Origin: Allopusillimonas ginsengisoli
Lineage (GTDB): Bacteria; Pseudomonadota; Gammaproteobacteria; Burkholderiales; Burkholderiaceae_B
NCBI GenBank assembly: GCA_005239165.1
Contig: RAPG01000004.1
Span: 248,001 to 312,000 of the forward strand
Direction: 5' to 3'
Length of the DNA stretch: 64,000 nt
Numbering within the stretch: position 1 is the first letter of the stretch; each line of letters opens with the position of its first letter. Positions 40,492 to 50,968 of the stretch are shown piece by piece. The notes below the pieces were generated by a model that was given only the letters and a program-made list of their open reading frames with translations, ran no database searches and had not been told where the DNA came from. The position numbers and the translations under genes are program-made.

Positions 40492-41193
40492 TTATGCACC
40501 AAGATAAGCCTTGCGTACCTCATCATTGACCAGCAGGTTGGCACCCGTATCGGCCAGCACCACCCGTCCGGTCTCAAGCACATAACCGCGATCAGCAACC
40601 TGAAGCGCCTTGTGGGCGTTTTGCTCTACCAGAAAGACCGTCACACCCTCTTCCCGAATGGTGCGGATAATGTCGAAAATTTGCGCAATAATCAGCGGGG
40701 CCAGGCCCAGCGTAGGCTCATCGAGCAGCAGCAGATCAGGCTTGGTCATGAGCGCCCGGCCTATCGCCAGCATCTGCTGCTCGCCACCCGACATCGTGCC
40801 GGCGCGCTGAGTGGCACGCTCGCGCAGGCGCGGAAACAGCTCATAAACATGCTCCAGGCCAGCTTCAATTTCTCGTGACTTCAGAAAAAACCCGCCCATT
40901 TTCAGGTTTTCCGATACGGTCAAATCAGGGAAAACACGTCGCCCCTCAGGCGAAATGGCGATGCCTCTTCGCATGATAGTGTGCGTGTCACTCTGCGTAA
41001 TGTCATCGCCCTTAAACGTAATCGTGCCCCGACTTGCTCTTGGCGAGCCGCACACCGTCATGAGCAAGGTGGTCTTGCCCGCACCGTTGGCCCCGATCAG
41101 CGTAACAATTTCGCCTTTGTTAACTTCAACCGACACGCCATTCAATGCCTGAATGGCGCCATAGAAAGTATCGATATTTTCAAGCTTGAGCAC
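40492..41193 (-). CDS. livF: Branched-chain amino acid ABC transporter ATPase LivF
   Basis: A 233-residue ATPase of the high-affinity branched-chain amino acid importer. It has Walker A GANGAGKTT (34-42), the signature MSGGEQQML, Walker B LLLLDEPTLGLAP and the EQNAHKAL switch region typical of LivF. It is the last gene of livK-H-M-G-F and begins directly at the livG stop. An intrinsic terminator follows. Confidence 0.96.
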   Translation of the reverse strand: MLKLENIDTFYGAIQALNGVSVEVNKGEIVTLIGANGAGKTTLLMTVCGSPRASRGTITFKGDDITQSDTHTIMRRGIAISPEGRRVFPDLTVSENLKMGGFFLKSREIEAGLEHVYELFPRLRERATQRAGTMSGGEQQMLAIGRALMTKPDLLLLDEPTLGLAPLIIAQIFDIIRTIREEGVTVFLVEQNAHKALQVADRGYVLETGRVVLADTGANLLVNDEVRKAYLGA

Positions 41194-41961
41194 TTACTCT
41201 TCCCCCAGATAGGCTTTGATGACACGGGGGTCGGCCCGCACGACTTCAGGCAGATCGGTGGTGATGGGCTTGCCGTGCTCCATGACCAGAATGCGGTCGG
41301 AAATGCCCATGACCAGGCTCATGTCATGCTCAATAAGCAACACTGACACGTCAAACTCGCGCCGCAACTGATCAATCAACAAAGAAAGATCGCGTTTTTC
41401 CTGAGGGTTCAGCCCGGCTGCGGGCTCATCAAGCATGAGCAGACGTGGCTTGGTGATCATGCATCGTGCGATCTCAAGCCGGCGCTGGTGACCGTAGGCA
41501 AGATTTCCTGCCTCACGGTTGGCATACTCGCGTATGTTCATGAAATCGAGCCAGCGCCCTGCATTTTCAAGCGCCTCATCTTCAGAACGGCGATACCCTG
41601 GTGTCTTCAGCAGACCTCGGAGCAGACTGGTCTCAATATGGGTGTGCTGAGCCACCAGCAGGTTTTCAAGTACCGTTAAATTTTTGAACAGCCTCACGTT
41701 CTGAAAAGTCCGCACCAACCCCTGCTGCGCTACCTTGTGGCTGGGCATGCCCGTGATGCGTTTGCCATCCATAACTATGTCACCGCTGGTGGGTTTGTAA
41801 AAGCCGCCCACGCAGTTAAACACGGTGGTTTTGCCTGCCCCATTGGGGCCAATAATGGCGAAAACCTCATCACGTCTTACTTCAAATGCGACCTGGTCCA
41901 CGGCCAGAAGACCGCCAAACCTCATAGTCAGTTGTGAAACTTCAAGAAGTACATCGCTCAT
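41194..41961 (-). CDS. livG: Branched-chain amino acid ABC transporter ATPase LivG
   Basis: A 255-residue ATPase paired with LivF. Walker A is GPNGAGKTT, Walker [15 protein letters not shown], and the switch histidine lies in [11 protein letters not shown]. The signature region is [12 protein letters not shown], the degenerate LivG form. The ATG at 41961 overlaps the livM stop (ATGA); the longer frame to 42015 is rejected. Confidence 0.96.
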   Translation of the reverse strand: MSDVLLEVSQLTMRFGGLLAVDQVAFEVRRDEVFAIIGPNGAGKTTVFNCVGGFYKPTSGDIVMDGKRITGMPSHKVAQQGLVRTFQNVRLFKNLTVLENLLVAQHTHIETSLLRGLLKTPGYRRSEDEALENAGRWLDFMNIREYANREAGNLAYGHQRRLEIARCMITKPRLLMLDEPAAGLNPQEKRDLSLLIDQLRREFDVSVLLIEHDMSLVMGISDRILVMEHGKPITTDLPEVVRADPRVIKAYLGEE

Positions 41962-43187
41962 GCCTTGAGCTCCACATGTGGACGTTTGACAGGAAGCAGC
42001 CCCTGCGGACGCCACATCATCATCAATACCATCACCAAACCAAAAATCAGCATCCGGTACTCGGCGAATTCCCGCGCGATCTCCGGCACCACCGTAAGCA
42101 CAATGGCTGCGAGAATTACACCAACCTGCGAGCCCATGCCGCCCAACACCACAATGGCAAGAATCAGGGCAGACTCAATAAAGGTAAATGACTCGGGATT
42201 GACCAGGCCTTGCCGGGCCGCAAAAAATGCGCCACCAAAACCCGCAAACATAGCACCCATGGTAAAGGCCGACAGCTTGATGCGTGTGGGGTTTAACCCC
42301 AGAGAACGGCAGGCGATCTCATCTTCACGCAAGGCTTCCCAGGCACGGCCTATCGGCATGCGTATGACCCGGTTAGATACAAACAAAGTGATGAGTGCCA
42401 GCGCCAGCGCCATGAGATACAGAAAAACGATGACATCTTGCGTACTGTAATTCCAGCCCACCAGCTCGTGGAAAGTGGTCACACCTTCGGGCGCACGACG
42501 CAGCATGGGGTAGCCAAATACCGATGGTTTCGGTATGCCCGAAATACCGTCAGGACCACCCGTCAGTGTGTACAGATTGATCAGCAACAGGCGAATGATT
42601 TCGCCAAAGCCCAGTGTGACAATTGCAAGGTAGTCGCCACGCAACCGCAAAACCGGAAAACCCAGCACAAAACCAAACAGCGCCGACATAGCACCCGCCA
42701 GCGGCAAGGCTTGCCAAAACCCCCAGCCAGCCCAGTGGTAAAGCAAGGCGTAGGTATAGGCCCCTACTGCGTAAAAGCCTACGAAGCCCAGATCCAGCAG
42801 CCCGGCAAAGCCCACGACAATATTAAGCCCCAAGCCCAACATGACGTAAATGAGCACCAGTGTTGCAATATCGACTTGAGCACGACCCGTAAAGAACGGC
42901 CAGATTAACGCGATGGCAATCAGCAGAAAAATAAGACCGCGCCGCACGGGCTCTGACATGGCCGGCAATTGGCGTCGAGTTTTTGTGCCTCCCAGCAAAC
43001 GACCCAGTGCGGGCCTGACCAGCAACTGGAAAACAAAGACAATGGCCATGCCCCACAGCACGTAACCCCATTCGGTCTCAAGGGCGGTTTCCATGCCCAC
43101 GCGTACGATTTGTACGCCAAATACGGGCGCGATAATGACCCCGGCCATGACGGCCGCAAATAGCGCATTCTTGATGTGGCTACCCAT
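41958..43187 (-). CDS. livM: Branched-chain amino acid ABC transporter permease LivM
   Basis: A 409-residue inner-membrane permease with about ten hydrophobic segments, longer than LivH because of the usual N-terminal extension. The family stretches [28 protein letters not shown] and [16 protein letters not shown] are present, as is the EAA-like loop ([15 protein letters not shown]). Its start codon overlaps the livH stop (TAATG). Confidence 0.96.
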   Translation of the reverse strand: MGSHIKNALFAAVMAGVIIAPVFGVQIVRVGMETALETEWGYVLWGMAIVFVFQLLVRPALGRLLGGTKTRRQLPAMSEPVRRGLIFLLIAIALIWPFFTGRAQVDIATLVLIYVMLGLGLNIVVGFAGLLDLGFVGFYAVGAYTYALLYHWAGWGFWQALPLAGAMSALFGFVLGFPVLRLRGDYLAIVTLGFGEIIRLLLINLYTLTGGPDGISGIPKPSVFGYPMLRRAPEGVTTFHELVGWNYSTQDVIVFLYLMALALALITLFVSNRVIRMPIGRAWEALREDEIACRSLGLNPTRIKLSAFTMGAMFAGFGGAFFAARQGLVNPESFTFIESALILAIVVLGGMGSQVGVILAAIVLTVVPEIAREFAEYRMLIFGLVMVLMMMWRPQGLLPVKRPHVELKA

Positions 43188-44113
43188 TACACTTTTTCCA
43201 CTTCGGGTTTACCAAGCAGACCGGAAGGCCTGAAGAGAAGAATCAGAACCAGCAAGCCGAACGCGACAATATCTTTATACTGGGACGAAATGTACGCCGC
43301 AGCAAACGTCTCGGCCAGACCCAGCAGTACCCCACCCAGCATGGCGCCAGGGATGCTGCCAATGCCGCCCAGCACAGCGGCCGTAAAGGCCTTGATACCG
43401 GCCAGAAAGCCTATAAAAGGGTTGAGCTTGCCGATAGCAAGGGCAATTAGCACCCCACCTACAGCGGCCAGCATTGCACCGATCACAAAGGTGAAAGAAA
43501 TAATTTTGTTGGTGTCTATGCCCAGCAGGTTTGCCATGCGCAAATCTTGCGAGCATGCGCGCGAGGCGCGACCAATTCGCGAATATTTAATGAACAGCGA
43601 CAACGCAATCATGAGCAGTACAGTCACTACAATAATCATGATGCGTGAATAAGGCGCTGTCACTTCGAAGTCAGTTCCCAGCGTGAACTGAACCGAGCCC
43701 GTGACCAGCGCAGGTACCGCCATATCGCGTGCACCCTGACCAATAGCCACCCAGTTCTGCAAAAATATCGACATGCCGATGGCGGAGATCAGCGGAACCA
43801 GTCGCGGGCCACCACGCAGAGGAGCGTAAGCCACTTTCTCGATGGCATACCCGTATGCGGCCGTCACAGCCACTGCGACAATCAGCATGGCAAGAATGAT
43901 CAGAGGCAATGGCAGGCCGCTGTTAACGCCAATGGCCGACAGCGTAACCAGGCCGACGTAGGCACCGATCATGTACACCTCGCCATGCGCAAAGTTGATC
44001 ATGCCAACGATGCCATAAACCATGGTGTAGCCAATGGCAATTAACGCATAAATAGCACCCAGCGACAGCCCATTGAAGAACTGTTGGGTTAATTCGGGGA
44101 TAAGTTCAGACAT
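43187..44113 (-). CDS. livH: Branched-chain amino acid ABC transporter permease LivH
   Basis: A 308-residue inner-membrane permease with about eight hydrophobic segments. The N-terminal motif [33 protein letters not shown] is characteristic, as is the cytoplasmic loop [21 protein letters not shown]. It follows livK after a hairpin-containing 105-bp gap. Confidence 0.96.
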   Translation of the reverse strand: MSELIPELTQQFFNGLSLGAIYALIAIGYTMVYGIVGMINFAHGEVYMIGAYVGLVTLSAIGVNSGLPLPLIILAMLIVAVAVTAAYGYAIEKVAYAPLRGGPRLVPLISAIGMSIFLQNWVAIGQGARDMAVPALVTGSVQFTLGTDFEVTAPYSRIMIIVVTVLLMIALSLFIKYSRIGRASRACSQDLRMANLLGIDTNKIISFTFVIGAMLAAVGGVLIALAIGKLNPFIGFLAGIKAFTAAVLGGIGSIPGAMLGGVLLGLAETFAAAYISSQYKDIVAFGLLVLILLFRPSGLLGKPEVEKV

Positions 44114-44167
44114 ATAACGGAGATTCCGGAAGGCGGCCTGGAGGCGATGCAGGCTGACGTGCCCATT

Positions 44168-44204
44168 TAAAACATAAACACCGGCAGGGCCCGCCAGCCG
44201 GTGT
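44168..44204 (-). terminator. Attenuator/terminator between livK and livH
   Basis: On the minus strand, ACACCGGC-n11-GCCGGTGT (44178-44204) is followed by TTATGTTTT. Placed just after livK, it probably lets the abundant binding protein be made in excess over the membrane subunits. Confidence 0.65.
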
Positions 44205-44218
44205 CCGCAACATTGCGT

Positions 44219-45340
44219 TTACTTGCCAAGCTGCTCCAGATTGCCCTGGCCGTCCCATTTGTACACGGCGAATTCAAACTGTTTCAGGTCGCCTTTCTCG
44301 TCGTACTCGACCTTGCCAATGGCGGTATCAAAAGCATTGCTGTGCATGTAGTCGGCAACTTTATCAGGATCAACGCCCACTGCATTGATGCTGTCAGCCA
44401 GTATCTGCATGGCCGCGTAGGCGGTGAGTGTGAAGGCACCATCAGGGCTGCGATTAAATTTCTTGAAATTCTCAAGCACTTTCTCGTTACCAGGCAGCTT
44501 GGTAAAGTCAGCAGGCAAAGTGACCAGCAAACCCTCAACAGCCGGGCCAGCAATTGCCACCAGGTCTTTATTGGCAACCCCTTCAGGCCCCATGAACTGG
44601 GTAGTCATGCCCTGTTCGCGCGCCTGGCGCAAAAGCAGACCCAACTCAGCGTGATAACCCCCAAAATAAATCAGATCGGCGTTAAGTGACTTAAGTTTGG
44701 TGATGACGGCAGAGTAATCACTGTCACCGACGTTAATACCCTCGAACAACGCCACATTGGTGCCTGATTTTTTCAGACTGTCGCGCACCTGCGAGGCAAC
44801 ACCTGACCCGTAGGTCTGTTTGTCGTGCAAAATCGCAACCGTCTGAGGCTTAAGCTGCTTGACGATGTAGTCAGCGGCAAAAGGCCCTTGCTGGTCATCC
44901 CGCCCTATGGTGCGGAAAAAATAATGAGGCTTGATAGTGTCGGTGACCAGCGGCGAAGTGGCTCCGGGGGTAATCGCCACAATACCTTCCTGCTCGTACA
45001 CGTTAACAGCGGGAACCGTTGTGCCTGAGCAAGCATGGGCAATTGCGAACTTGGCCCCCGAATTGATCACACGATTGGCGGCGGGCACGGCCTGCTTGGG
45101 TTCGCAGCCATCGTCAATCAACAGAGGCTCGATCTGCATACCTTTGATGCCACCAGCGGCATTCATGGCGTCAATCGCAGTCAGTGCACCCGCCTGGATC
45201 TGGTCGCCGTATTGGGTAGCAGGCCCCGTCATGGGCTGGGGAATGCCGATTTTAAGCGTTTCGGCTGCGCTGACACCAGTGGCGAAAGCCATGGCACACA
45301 GTGCCATAACGAGGGGTGTTACTCGCTTGGTAAACATCAT
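44219..45340 (-). CDS. livK: Branched-chain amino acid ABC transporter substrate-binding protein
   Basis: A 373-residue periplasmic binding protein with a signal peptide ending GVSAAE. The mature type I fold starts TLKIGIPQPMTGPATQYG, then DDGCEPKQAVPAANRVIN and AHACSGTTVPA, the amino-acid-binding loop. The start is one of two adjacent ATGs (45340 or 45337) after AGGAG. It is first in the liv operon and about 55-60% like the orphan LivK at 51 kb by eye. Confidence 0.95.
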   Translation of the reverse strand: MMFTKRVTPLVMALCAMAFATGVSAAETLKIGIPQPMTGPATQYGDQIQAGALTAIDAMNAAGGIKGMQIEPLLIDDGCEPKQAVPAANRVINSGAKFAIAHACSGTTVPAVNVYEQEGIVAITPGATSPLVTDTIKPHYFFRTIGRDDQQGPFAADYIVKQLKPQTVAILHDKQTYGSGVASQVRDSLKKSGTNVALFEGINVGDSDYSAVITKLKSLNADLIYFGGYHAELGLLLRQAREQGMTTQFMGPEGVANKDLVAIAGPAVEGLLVTLPADFTKLPGNEKVLENFKKFNRSPDGAFTLTAYAAMQILADSINAVGVDPDKVADYMHSNAFDTAIGKVEYDEKGDLKQFEFAVYKWDGQGNLEQLGK

Positions 45341-45542
45341 GACCTCAAGTCTCCTGTAGAGCCTGCCGTGTTGCCAAGCCCGGATCGGGATGCGCATAAA
45401 GTACGGCAAGCCATTGTTATTAGCTTCCGTCATGTAACGGCAAGCGTATTCTGACGATGCTTGATACCTGTGTCACTACGGATAAGCCCTTACGACACCC
45501 CGCCTCTTGCAATTTAAACGCGTAACGACAAAAAAAGCAGAA

Positions 45543-46373
45543 TCAAGAAAATTCGCGAGAAAGCTCAGCCGCCCGATCACCAGCAGCACGCATGGCTTTG
45601 CCGACCAGATCGGCAAGGCGACCACTTTCGAACACCTCAAGCGCAGCGGCCGTAGTTCCGCCCTTGGAGGTAACCCGCTCACGCAGGGTTGCCAGGCTTT
45701 CGTGCGAGAGCGCCCCAAGTTCAGTGGCACCGCGTACCGTGGCAAACGCCAGTGTGCGGGCCTGCTCGGGCGTAAGGCCTTGCTCAATGCCACCACGTAT
45801 CAGCGACTCGGTGAATAAAAACACGTACGCCGGCCCGCTGCCCGACAGGGCTGTTACCGCATCAATTTGCGCGTCGGTGTCGACCCAGACCACCTCACCC
45901 ACAGCACCCAGCATTTGCTGCGCGACCATGCGATCTTGTTCAGTGACCCCATCTAGCGCCATCAGGCCGCTGGCGCCACAGCCTATCAACGCTGGCGTAT
46001 TAGGCATGCAGCGCACCAGTCGCGTGAATGCGGCACCGTCTTCACCCAGCCACCCGGCGAGCGTATGGGCAGAGATGCCTGCCGCTATACTGATTACCAG
46101 CGTATCTGGCTGCAAAAATGGCCGGCATAGCATGACCACCTCTTTGAGCACCTGGGGCTTAACAGCAAAGACCCACACCTTCTGGCCCGACAACTCAGGG
46201 CCCGGCGCTTCGGCCACCGACACCCCTTGCCGCGTCCAGCGCTCGCGCGCCAAAGCATCGGGGTCAATAATATGCACATCGTGCGCGCCACAGCGTTTGC
46301 CGATCAGGCCTGAAGCCAGAGCACCGGCCATGTTGCCGCCGCCGATAAAAGCGAGAGAAAGTTCATTTGCCAT
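45543..46373 (-). CDS. proC: Pyrroline-5-carboxylate reductase
   Basis: A 276-residue enzyme that makes proline from pyrroline-5-carboxylate with NAD(P)H. The Rossmann motif FIGGGNMAGALASGL is at 8-22, the C-terminal signature DAVTALSGSGPAYVFLFTESL near 165, and the terminal GTTAAALEVFE stretch is intact. The frame extends to 46586 but would run into the ugp promoter region, so the start is ATG 46373. It is divergent from ugpB. Confidence 0.95.
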   Translation of the reverse strand: MANELSLAFIGGGNMAGALASGLIGKRCGAHDVHIIDPDALARERWTRQGVSVAEAPGPELSGQKVWVFAVKPQVLKEVVMLCRPFLQPDTLVISIAAGISAHTLAGWLGEDGAAFTRLVRCMPNTPALIGCGASGLMALDGVTEQDRMVAQQMLGAVGEVVWVDTDAQIDAVTALSGSGPAYVFLFTESLIRGGIEQGLTPEQARTLAFATVRGATELGALSHESLATLRERVTSKGGTTAAALEVFESGRLADLVGKAMRAAGDRAAELSREFS

Positions 46374-46489
46374 AGCGCCATATTGTACGATTTTCTGAAA
46401 ATCATGGTGGCCTATAGGCATTGACGACATCCGTCGGTTATCGTTACAGTCACGCCCGTGCAACAAACGGGTCATAAACTTCACAACAA

Positions 46490-46513
46490 CCCGCCCGCAA
46501 CCCGTTGGGCGGG
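46490..46513 (+). promoter_or_regulatory. Hairpin in the ugpB leader
   Basis: CCCGCCC-n10-GGGCGGG forms a 7-bp GC-only stem about 25 bp before the ugpB start, just upstream of the TGGAG Shine-Dalgarno. It may stabilise the ugpB mRNA or affect translation; no terminator-like U-run follows. Confidence 0.4.
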
Positions 46514-46536
46514 ATAACTCTGGAGATAAATCCATC

Positions 46537-47844
46537 ATGCGAGCAAAGTTATTTGCGATTTCCCTTGCCGGCATCATTGCCAGCATGGGAAGCGCTCAAG
46601 CCGCCACGGACATCAATTTTTGGCATTCCATGGAAGGGGCTCTGGGCGACCGCGTTAAAGAGCTAGTCGACGAGTTCAACAAAAGCCAGTCTGACTACGT
46701 CGTCAACGCCGTTTACAAAGGCTCTTACGGCGAATCCATGAATGCAGGGATCGCTGCCTTCCGTGCAGGCAATGCACCCGACGTTCTGCAGGTTTTCGAA
46801 GTCGGCACTGCCACCATGATGTACGCCAAGGGCGCCATCAAGCCAGTGCAAGAAATGTCTGAAGAAGTCAAAGACCCCATCAACCCTGCCGACTTCATCG
46901 GCGCGGTGGCAGGCTACTACTCTTCGCCCGAAGGCAAGCTGATCTCCATGCCTTTCAACAGCTCAACCCCGGTCTTTTATTACAACAAAGACGCCTTCCA
47001 GAAGGCAGGCCTAGACCCTGAAAAGCCACCGAAAACCTGGACCGAGGTCGAAGCAGCCGGTAAAAAACTGCGTGCAGCCGGTCTTGAGTGCGGCTACACC
47101 ACATCGTGGCCTTCCTGGATCCAGCTTGAAACATTCGCTGCCTGGCATAACATTCCGTATGCCTCCGAAGACAACGGCTTTGGTGGCCTGGACGCTCGTC
47201 TCGAGCTTGAGCAGCCGCCCTTTGTCAAGCATATGACCTTTCTGGCCGACATGTCCAAAGAAGGCACTTTTACCTACGGTGGTCGTGGTGATGCATCTAA
47301 CGCGCTGTTCACCTCGGGCAAATGCGGCATGTTCACGGGCTCCAGTGGTAACCGCGCCAATATCATCAAAACGGGCAAGTTCAAATTTGGCACGTCAACA
47401 CTGCCTTATTACGACGACATCAAAGGTGCACCACAAAACACCATTATCGGCGGTGCATCGTTATGGGTATTTGCCAAAAAGTCACCTGAAGTCTATAAGG
47501 GCGTCACCAAGTTCTTCAAGTTTCTTTCCAGCCCCGAAAAATCGGCCGAATGGCACCAGAAGACAGGCTATGTACCTGTAACCAAGGCAGGCTACAAGCT
47601 GACGCAAGAATCTGGTTTTTATGATAAAAACCCGGGCTCTGACATCGCCGTCAAACAGCTTGACGTAACCACCACGTCAAACTCGCGTGGCGTACGTCTG
47701 GGCTATCTGCCGCAAATTCGCGAAATCGAGGACGGCGAAATGGAAAACATTTTCGCAGGCAAGACTTCACCTGAAGACGGCCTGAAGAACATGGCCCGCC
47801 GCGGCAACGAGCTTCTCGAGCGCTTCGAAAAAAGCGTCAAGTAA
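46537..47844 (+). CDS. ugpB: sn-glycerol-3-phosphate ABC transporter substrate-binding protein
   Basis: A 435-residue periplasmic protein with a signal peptide (AQAA at 22-25). The mature part begins TDINFWHSMEGALGDRVKELVDEFN as in UgpB, and has the QVFEVGTATMM and MPFNSSTPVFYYNKD ligand-binding stretches. It binds glycerol-3-phosphate and glycerophosphodiesters. It is first of four plus-strand ugp genes. No clear Pho box was recognised upstream. Confidence 0.96.
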   Translation: MRAKLFAISLAGIIASMGSAQAATDINFWHSMEGALGDRVKELVDEFNKSQSDYVVNAVYKGSYGESMNAGIAAFRAGNAPDVLQVFEVGTATMMYAKGAIKPVQEMSEEVKDPINPADFIGAVAGYYSSPEGKLISMPFNSSTPVFYYNKDAFQKAGLDPEKPPKTWTEVEAAGKKLRAAGLECGYTTSWPSWIQLETFAAWHNIPYASEDNGFGGLDARLELEQPPFVKHMTFLADMSKEGTFTYGGRGDASNALFTSGKCGMFTGSSGNRANIIKTGKFKFGTSTLPYYDDIKGAPQNTIIGGASLWVFAKKSPEVYKGVTKFFKFLSSPEKSAEWHQKTGYVPVTKAGYKLTQESGFYDKNPGSDIAVKQLDVTTTSNSRGVRLGYLPQIREIEDGEMENIFAGKTSPEDGLKNMARRGNELLERFEKSVK

Positions 47845-47865
47845 ACCCTGGTATAAAATCGCCAC

Positions 47866-48747
47866 ATGGAAAAACGCGTCGTATTCAAGCATAAAACACT
47901 CCCGTACCTGCTGTTGTTGCCGCAGCTTGTCATTACGGTCGTGTTTTTCTTCCTGCCCGCCGGGCAGGCCATGTGGCAATCATTTCGCATGGAAGACCCA
48001 TTTGGTCTGTCATCGACCTTTGTGGGCCTTTCCAATTTTACCGAGCTCTTTAATAGCCATGAGTACATGCAGTCGTTCAAGACGACGGCGGTATTCTCGC
48101 TGCTGGTTGCCGTACTCGGCTTAAGTATTTCACTGTTGCTGGCTACCCTGGCTGACCGCGTCGTCAAGGCCGCAAGCATCTACAAAACATTGCTCATCTG
48201 GCCCTATGCCGTTGCCACGGCTGTGGCGGGCGTGCTGTGGCTGTTTCTTTTTTCGCCATCGGTCGGTGTGCTCGCGGTATACCTGAATGACCTCGGTATA
48301 GGCTGGAACCCTCGCCTAAACTCCGACCACGCCATGATTCTTGTCGTGCTGGCCTCGGTGTGGAAGCAGATTTCGTATAACTTTCTGTTTTTTCTGGCTG
48401 GCCTGCAGTCCATTCCGCGCTCACTTATCGAAGCGGCTGCCATTGACGGCGCCAGCCCTCTGCGGCGTTTCTGGACTATTGTCTTCCCGCTGTTGTCACC
48501 GACTACGTTCTTTTTGCTGGTCATCAATGTCATTTACGCCTTCTTCGACACATTCGCCATTATTGACATCATGACGCAAGGCGGGCCAGGCGACAGCACC
48601 TCCATTCTTGTCTACAAGGTGTACAACGCAGGCTTCAAAGGGCTGGATATCGGCTCATCAGCCGCACAATCTGTCGTACTGATGCTCATCGTCGTAGCAC
48701 TTACCGTCGTCCAGTTCCGTTTCATAGACCGTCGCGTCAATTACTGA
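47866..48747 (+). CDS. ugpA: sn-glycerol-3-phosphate ABC transporter permease UgpA
   Basis: A 293-residue permease with six hydrophobic segments. The EAA loop, [24 protein letters not shown], is intact. It begins 21 bp after ugpB. Confidence 0.96.
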   Translation: MEKRVVFKHKTLPYLLLLPQLVITVVFFFLPAGQAMWQSFRMEDPFGLSSTFVGLSNFTELFNSHEYMQSFKTTAVFSLLVAVLGLSISLLLATLADRVVKAASIYKTLLIWPYAVATAVAGVLWLFLFSPSVGVLAVYLNDLGIGWNPRLNSDHAMILVVLASVWKQISYNFLFFLAGLQSIPRSLIEAAAIDGASPLRRFWTIVFPLLSPTTFFLLVINVIYAFFDTFAIIDIMTQGGPGDSTSILVYKVYNAGFKGLDIGSSAAQSVVLMLIVVALTVVQFRFIDRRVNY

Positions 48748-48796
48748 TTCAGGTTCGCGCTACCTATTCACTCAGCCTGCAAAGACAAACCCTGCC

Positions 48797-49639
48797 ATGA
48801 TAGAACGTCGCCCCGTCCTGAATATCGTTACCCACATCATTCTTATTGTGGGCGTGGCGATCATCGCCTTTCCGCTTTATGTGACGTTTGTGGCGTCAAC
48901 CCAGACAGCACAAGAAGTCGCACAGGCGCCTATGTCACTGATACCGGGCAGCCACTTCTTTGAAAACTATCGTACTGTGCTGTTTGGCGAGGCGGTCAAC
49001 ACGCCACCTGTAGCGCGCATGATGTGGATCAGTACTGTGATGGCACTGGTCATTGCCATCGGCAAGATCGTTATCTCCATACTTTCAGCTTTCTCCGTTG
49101 TATATTTCCGCTTCCCGTTCCGCATGTTCTTTTTCTGGATGATCTTCGTCACACTGATGCTTCCAGTCGAAGTGCGTATCGCGCCAACCTACCAGGTGGT
49201 AGCCGACCTGGGCATGCTCAATAGTTACGCGGGTCTTACACTACCGCTCATTGCCTCTGCAACCGCTACCTTTTTGTTTCGGCAGTTCTTCATGACCGTA
49301 CCCGACGAGCTGGTCGAGGCCGCACGCATTGACGGCGCCGGCCCCATGCGCTTTTTCTGGGATGTCCTGTTGCCACTATCGCGCACCAGTATCGCAGCCC
49401 TGTTTGTCATTCAATTTATATACGGCTGGAACCAATACCTCTGGCCACTTATCATCACTACCCAAGAAAACATGTACCCCGTCGTCATCGGCATCAAGCG
49501 CATGATTGCCGGTGGCGACAGTGTCACCGAGTGGAACCTGGTCATGGCGACTGCCCTGCTGGCCATGATTCCACCAGTTGCTGTCGTCGTATTCATGCAA
49601 AGATGGTTTGTCAAAGGCCTGGTCGACGCCGAAAAATAA
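48797..49639 (+). CDS. ugpE: sn-glycerol-3-phosphate ABC transporter permease UgpE
   Basis: A 280-residue permease with six hydrophobic segments. The EAA loop, [23 protein letters not shown], is intact, and the N-terminus [15 protein letters not shown] matches UgpE. It pairs with UgpA. Confidence 0.96.
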   Translation: MIERRPVLNIVTHIILIVGVAIIAFPLYVTFVASTQTAQEVAQAPMSLIPGSHFFENYRTVLFGEAVNTPPVARMMWISTVMALVIAIGKIVISILSAFSVVYFRFPFRMFFFWMIFVTLMLPVEVRIAPTYQVVADLGMLNSYAGLTLPLIASATATFLFRQFFMTVPDELVEAARIDGAGPMRFFWDVLLPLSRTSIAALFVIQFIYGWNQYLWPLIITTQENMYPVVIGIKRMIAGGDSVTEWNLVMATALLAMIPPVAVVVFMQRWFVKGLVDAEK

Positions 49640-49699
49640 ACGGGCCTGTCACTGCCCCTACCCGCGACACGGTACTGAATACAAAAACTGGAATCACAC

Positions 49700-50785
49700 A
49701 TGGCTACTTTAAGCTTTCGCAACGTCACCAAAACCTATCCAGGCGGAATTGCCGTCATCCACGGCATCAATATGGAGGTTGCCGACGGCGAATTCATCGT
49801 TATCGTCGGCCCTTCAGGCTGCGGGAAATCTACGCTTATGCGCATGGTGGCCGGGCTCGAAAGTGTTACCGGCGGCGAGATCTGTATCGGCGACAAAGTC
49901 GTTAATGATCTGGAACCCGCTGAGCGCGACATCGCCATGGTGTTTCAAAACTATGCACTCTACCCTCACATGAGTGTCTATCAAAACATGGCCTATGGCC
50001 TCAAGATACGCAAGCTCAGCAAGACCGAAATCAAAGAGCGCGTCGATAACGCTGCCAAAATTCTTGAACTATCGCTTCTGCTCGACCGTCGCCCTGGCCA
50101 GTTGTCGGGTGGCCAGCGTCAGCGCGTCGCCATGGGCCGGGCCATTGTGCGCGACCCCAAGGTATTCTTGTTCGACGAACCACTGTCCAACCTCGACGCC
50201 AAGCTCAGGGTGCAAATGCGCCTCGAGATACAAAGACTGCATCACCGGTTGGGTACAACCAGTCTGTATGTAACGCACGATCAGGTTGAAGCCATGACGC
50301 TGGCGCAACGCATGGTGGTCATGAACAAAGGGGTGCCCGAGCAAATTGGCACACCCGTAGAAGTATTTGAAAAGCCCGCCTCGATGTTTGTGGCGAGCTT
50401 TATTGGCGCACCGCCCATGAACCTTATCCCGGTGCAAGTCGACGCGCAGCGGCGTGTACTCGATGCCGACGGGGTCGCACTCGATTTTTCACCCGACATG
50501 GTGCCCGAGAAACTGGCCAATAAAAAGGTGATACTGGGCATTCGACCCGAGCATATCAGCCTGCATGCCAAAGGCATTACCGTCAATATAGAAATGATTG
50601 AAATCCTGGGCTCCGAGCAGCTTATCCATGGCCGCCGCGGTGATATCCCGGTGGTCTTGCGCTGCCCTATTGGTATTACCCGCGACAACCCGCTCCATAT
50701 CGGTGAAGCAATACAAATGGGCCCCGATGGTGTGCACCCGCTGCATTGGTTCGACCCGGAAACCAGCAAACGCATCGAAGACTGA
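49700..50785 (+). CDS. ugpC: sn-glycerol-3-phosphate ABC transporter ATPase UgpC
   Basis: A 361-residue MalK-like ATPase. Walker A is GPSGCGKST (36-44), the signature LSGGQRQRV, Walker [17 protein letters not shown], and the C-terminal regulatory domain has GIRPEHI. This domain can bind regulators such as phosphate-linked signals in MalK-type ATPases. It is the last ugp gene, with a strong terminator downstream. Confidence 0.95.
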   Translation: MATLSFRNVTKTYPGGIAVIHGINMEVADGEFIVIVGPSGCGKSTLMRMVAGLESVTGGEICIGDKVVNDLEPAERDIAMVFQNYALYPHMSVYQNMAYGLKIRKLSKTEIKERVDNAAKILELSLLLDRRPGQLSGGQRQRVAMGRAIVRDPKVFLFDEPLSNLDAKLRVQMRLEIQRLHHRLGTTSLYVTHDQVEAMTLAQRMVVMNKGVPEQIGTPVEVFEKPASMFVASFIGAPPMNLIPVQVDAQRRVLDADGVALDFSPDMVPEKLANKKVILGIRPEHISLHAKGITVNIEMIEILGSEQLIHGRRGDIPVVLRCPIGITRDNPLHIGEAIQMGPDGVHPLHWFDPETSKRIED

Positions 50786-50885
50786 CAAGCGCAGGTTGCG
50801 ACCCGCGCCGTGACGACTCGTCTTAATGCACAATGGCAAAGCGCCTGACCAGCCTGTACATATCTGCTGCACCCTCGCCAACTGA

Positions 50886-50926
50886 AACACCCCAGAGCTG
50901 GATTAAAAACCAGACTCTGGGGTGTT
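50886..50926. terminator. Bidirectional terminator between ugpC and the orphan livK
   Basis: A perfect 12-bp stem, AACACCCCAGAG (50886-50897) / CTCTGGGGTGTT (50915-50926), contains an inner CTGG/CCAG pair with an ATTAAAAA loop. It lies between two convergent genes and can serve both. U-runs on either side are short. Confidence 0.75.
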
Positions 50927-50968
50927 GGTATTCAGGCGCATAGTGCGCCTAATACAAAGTTACGCGGC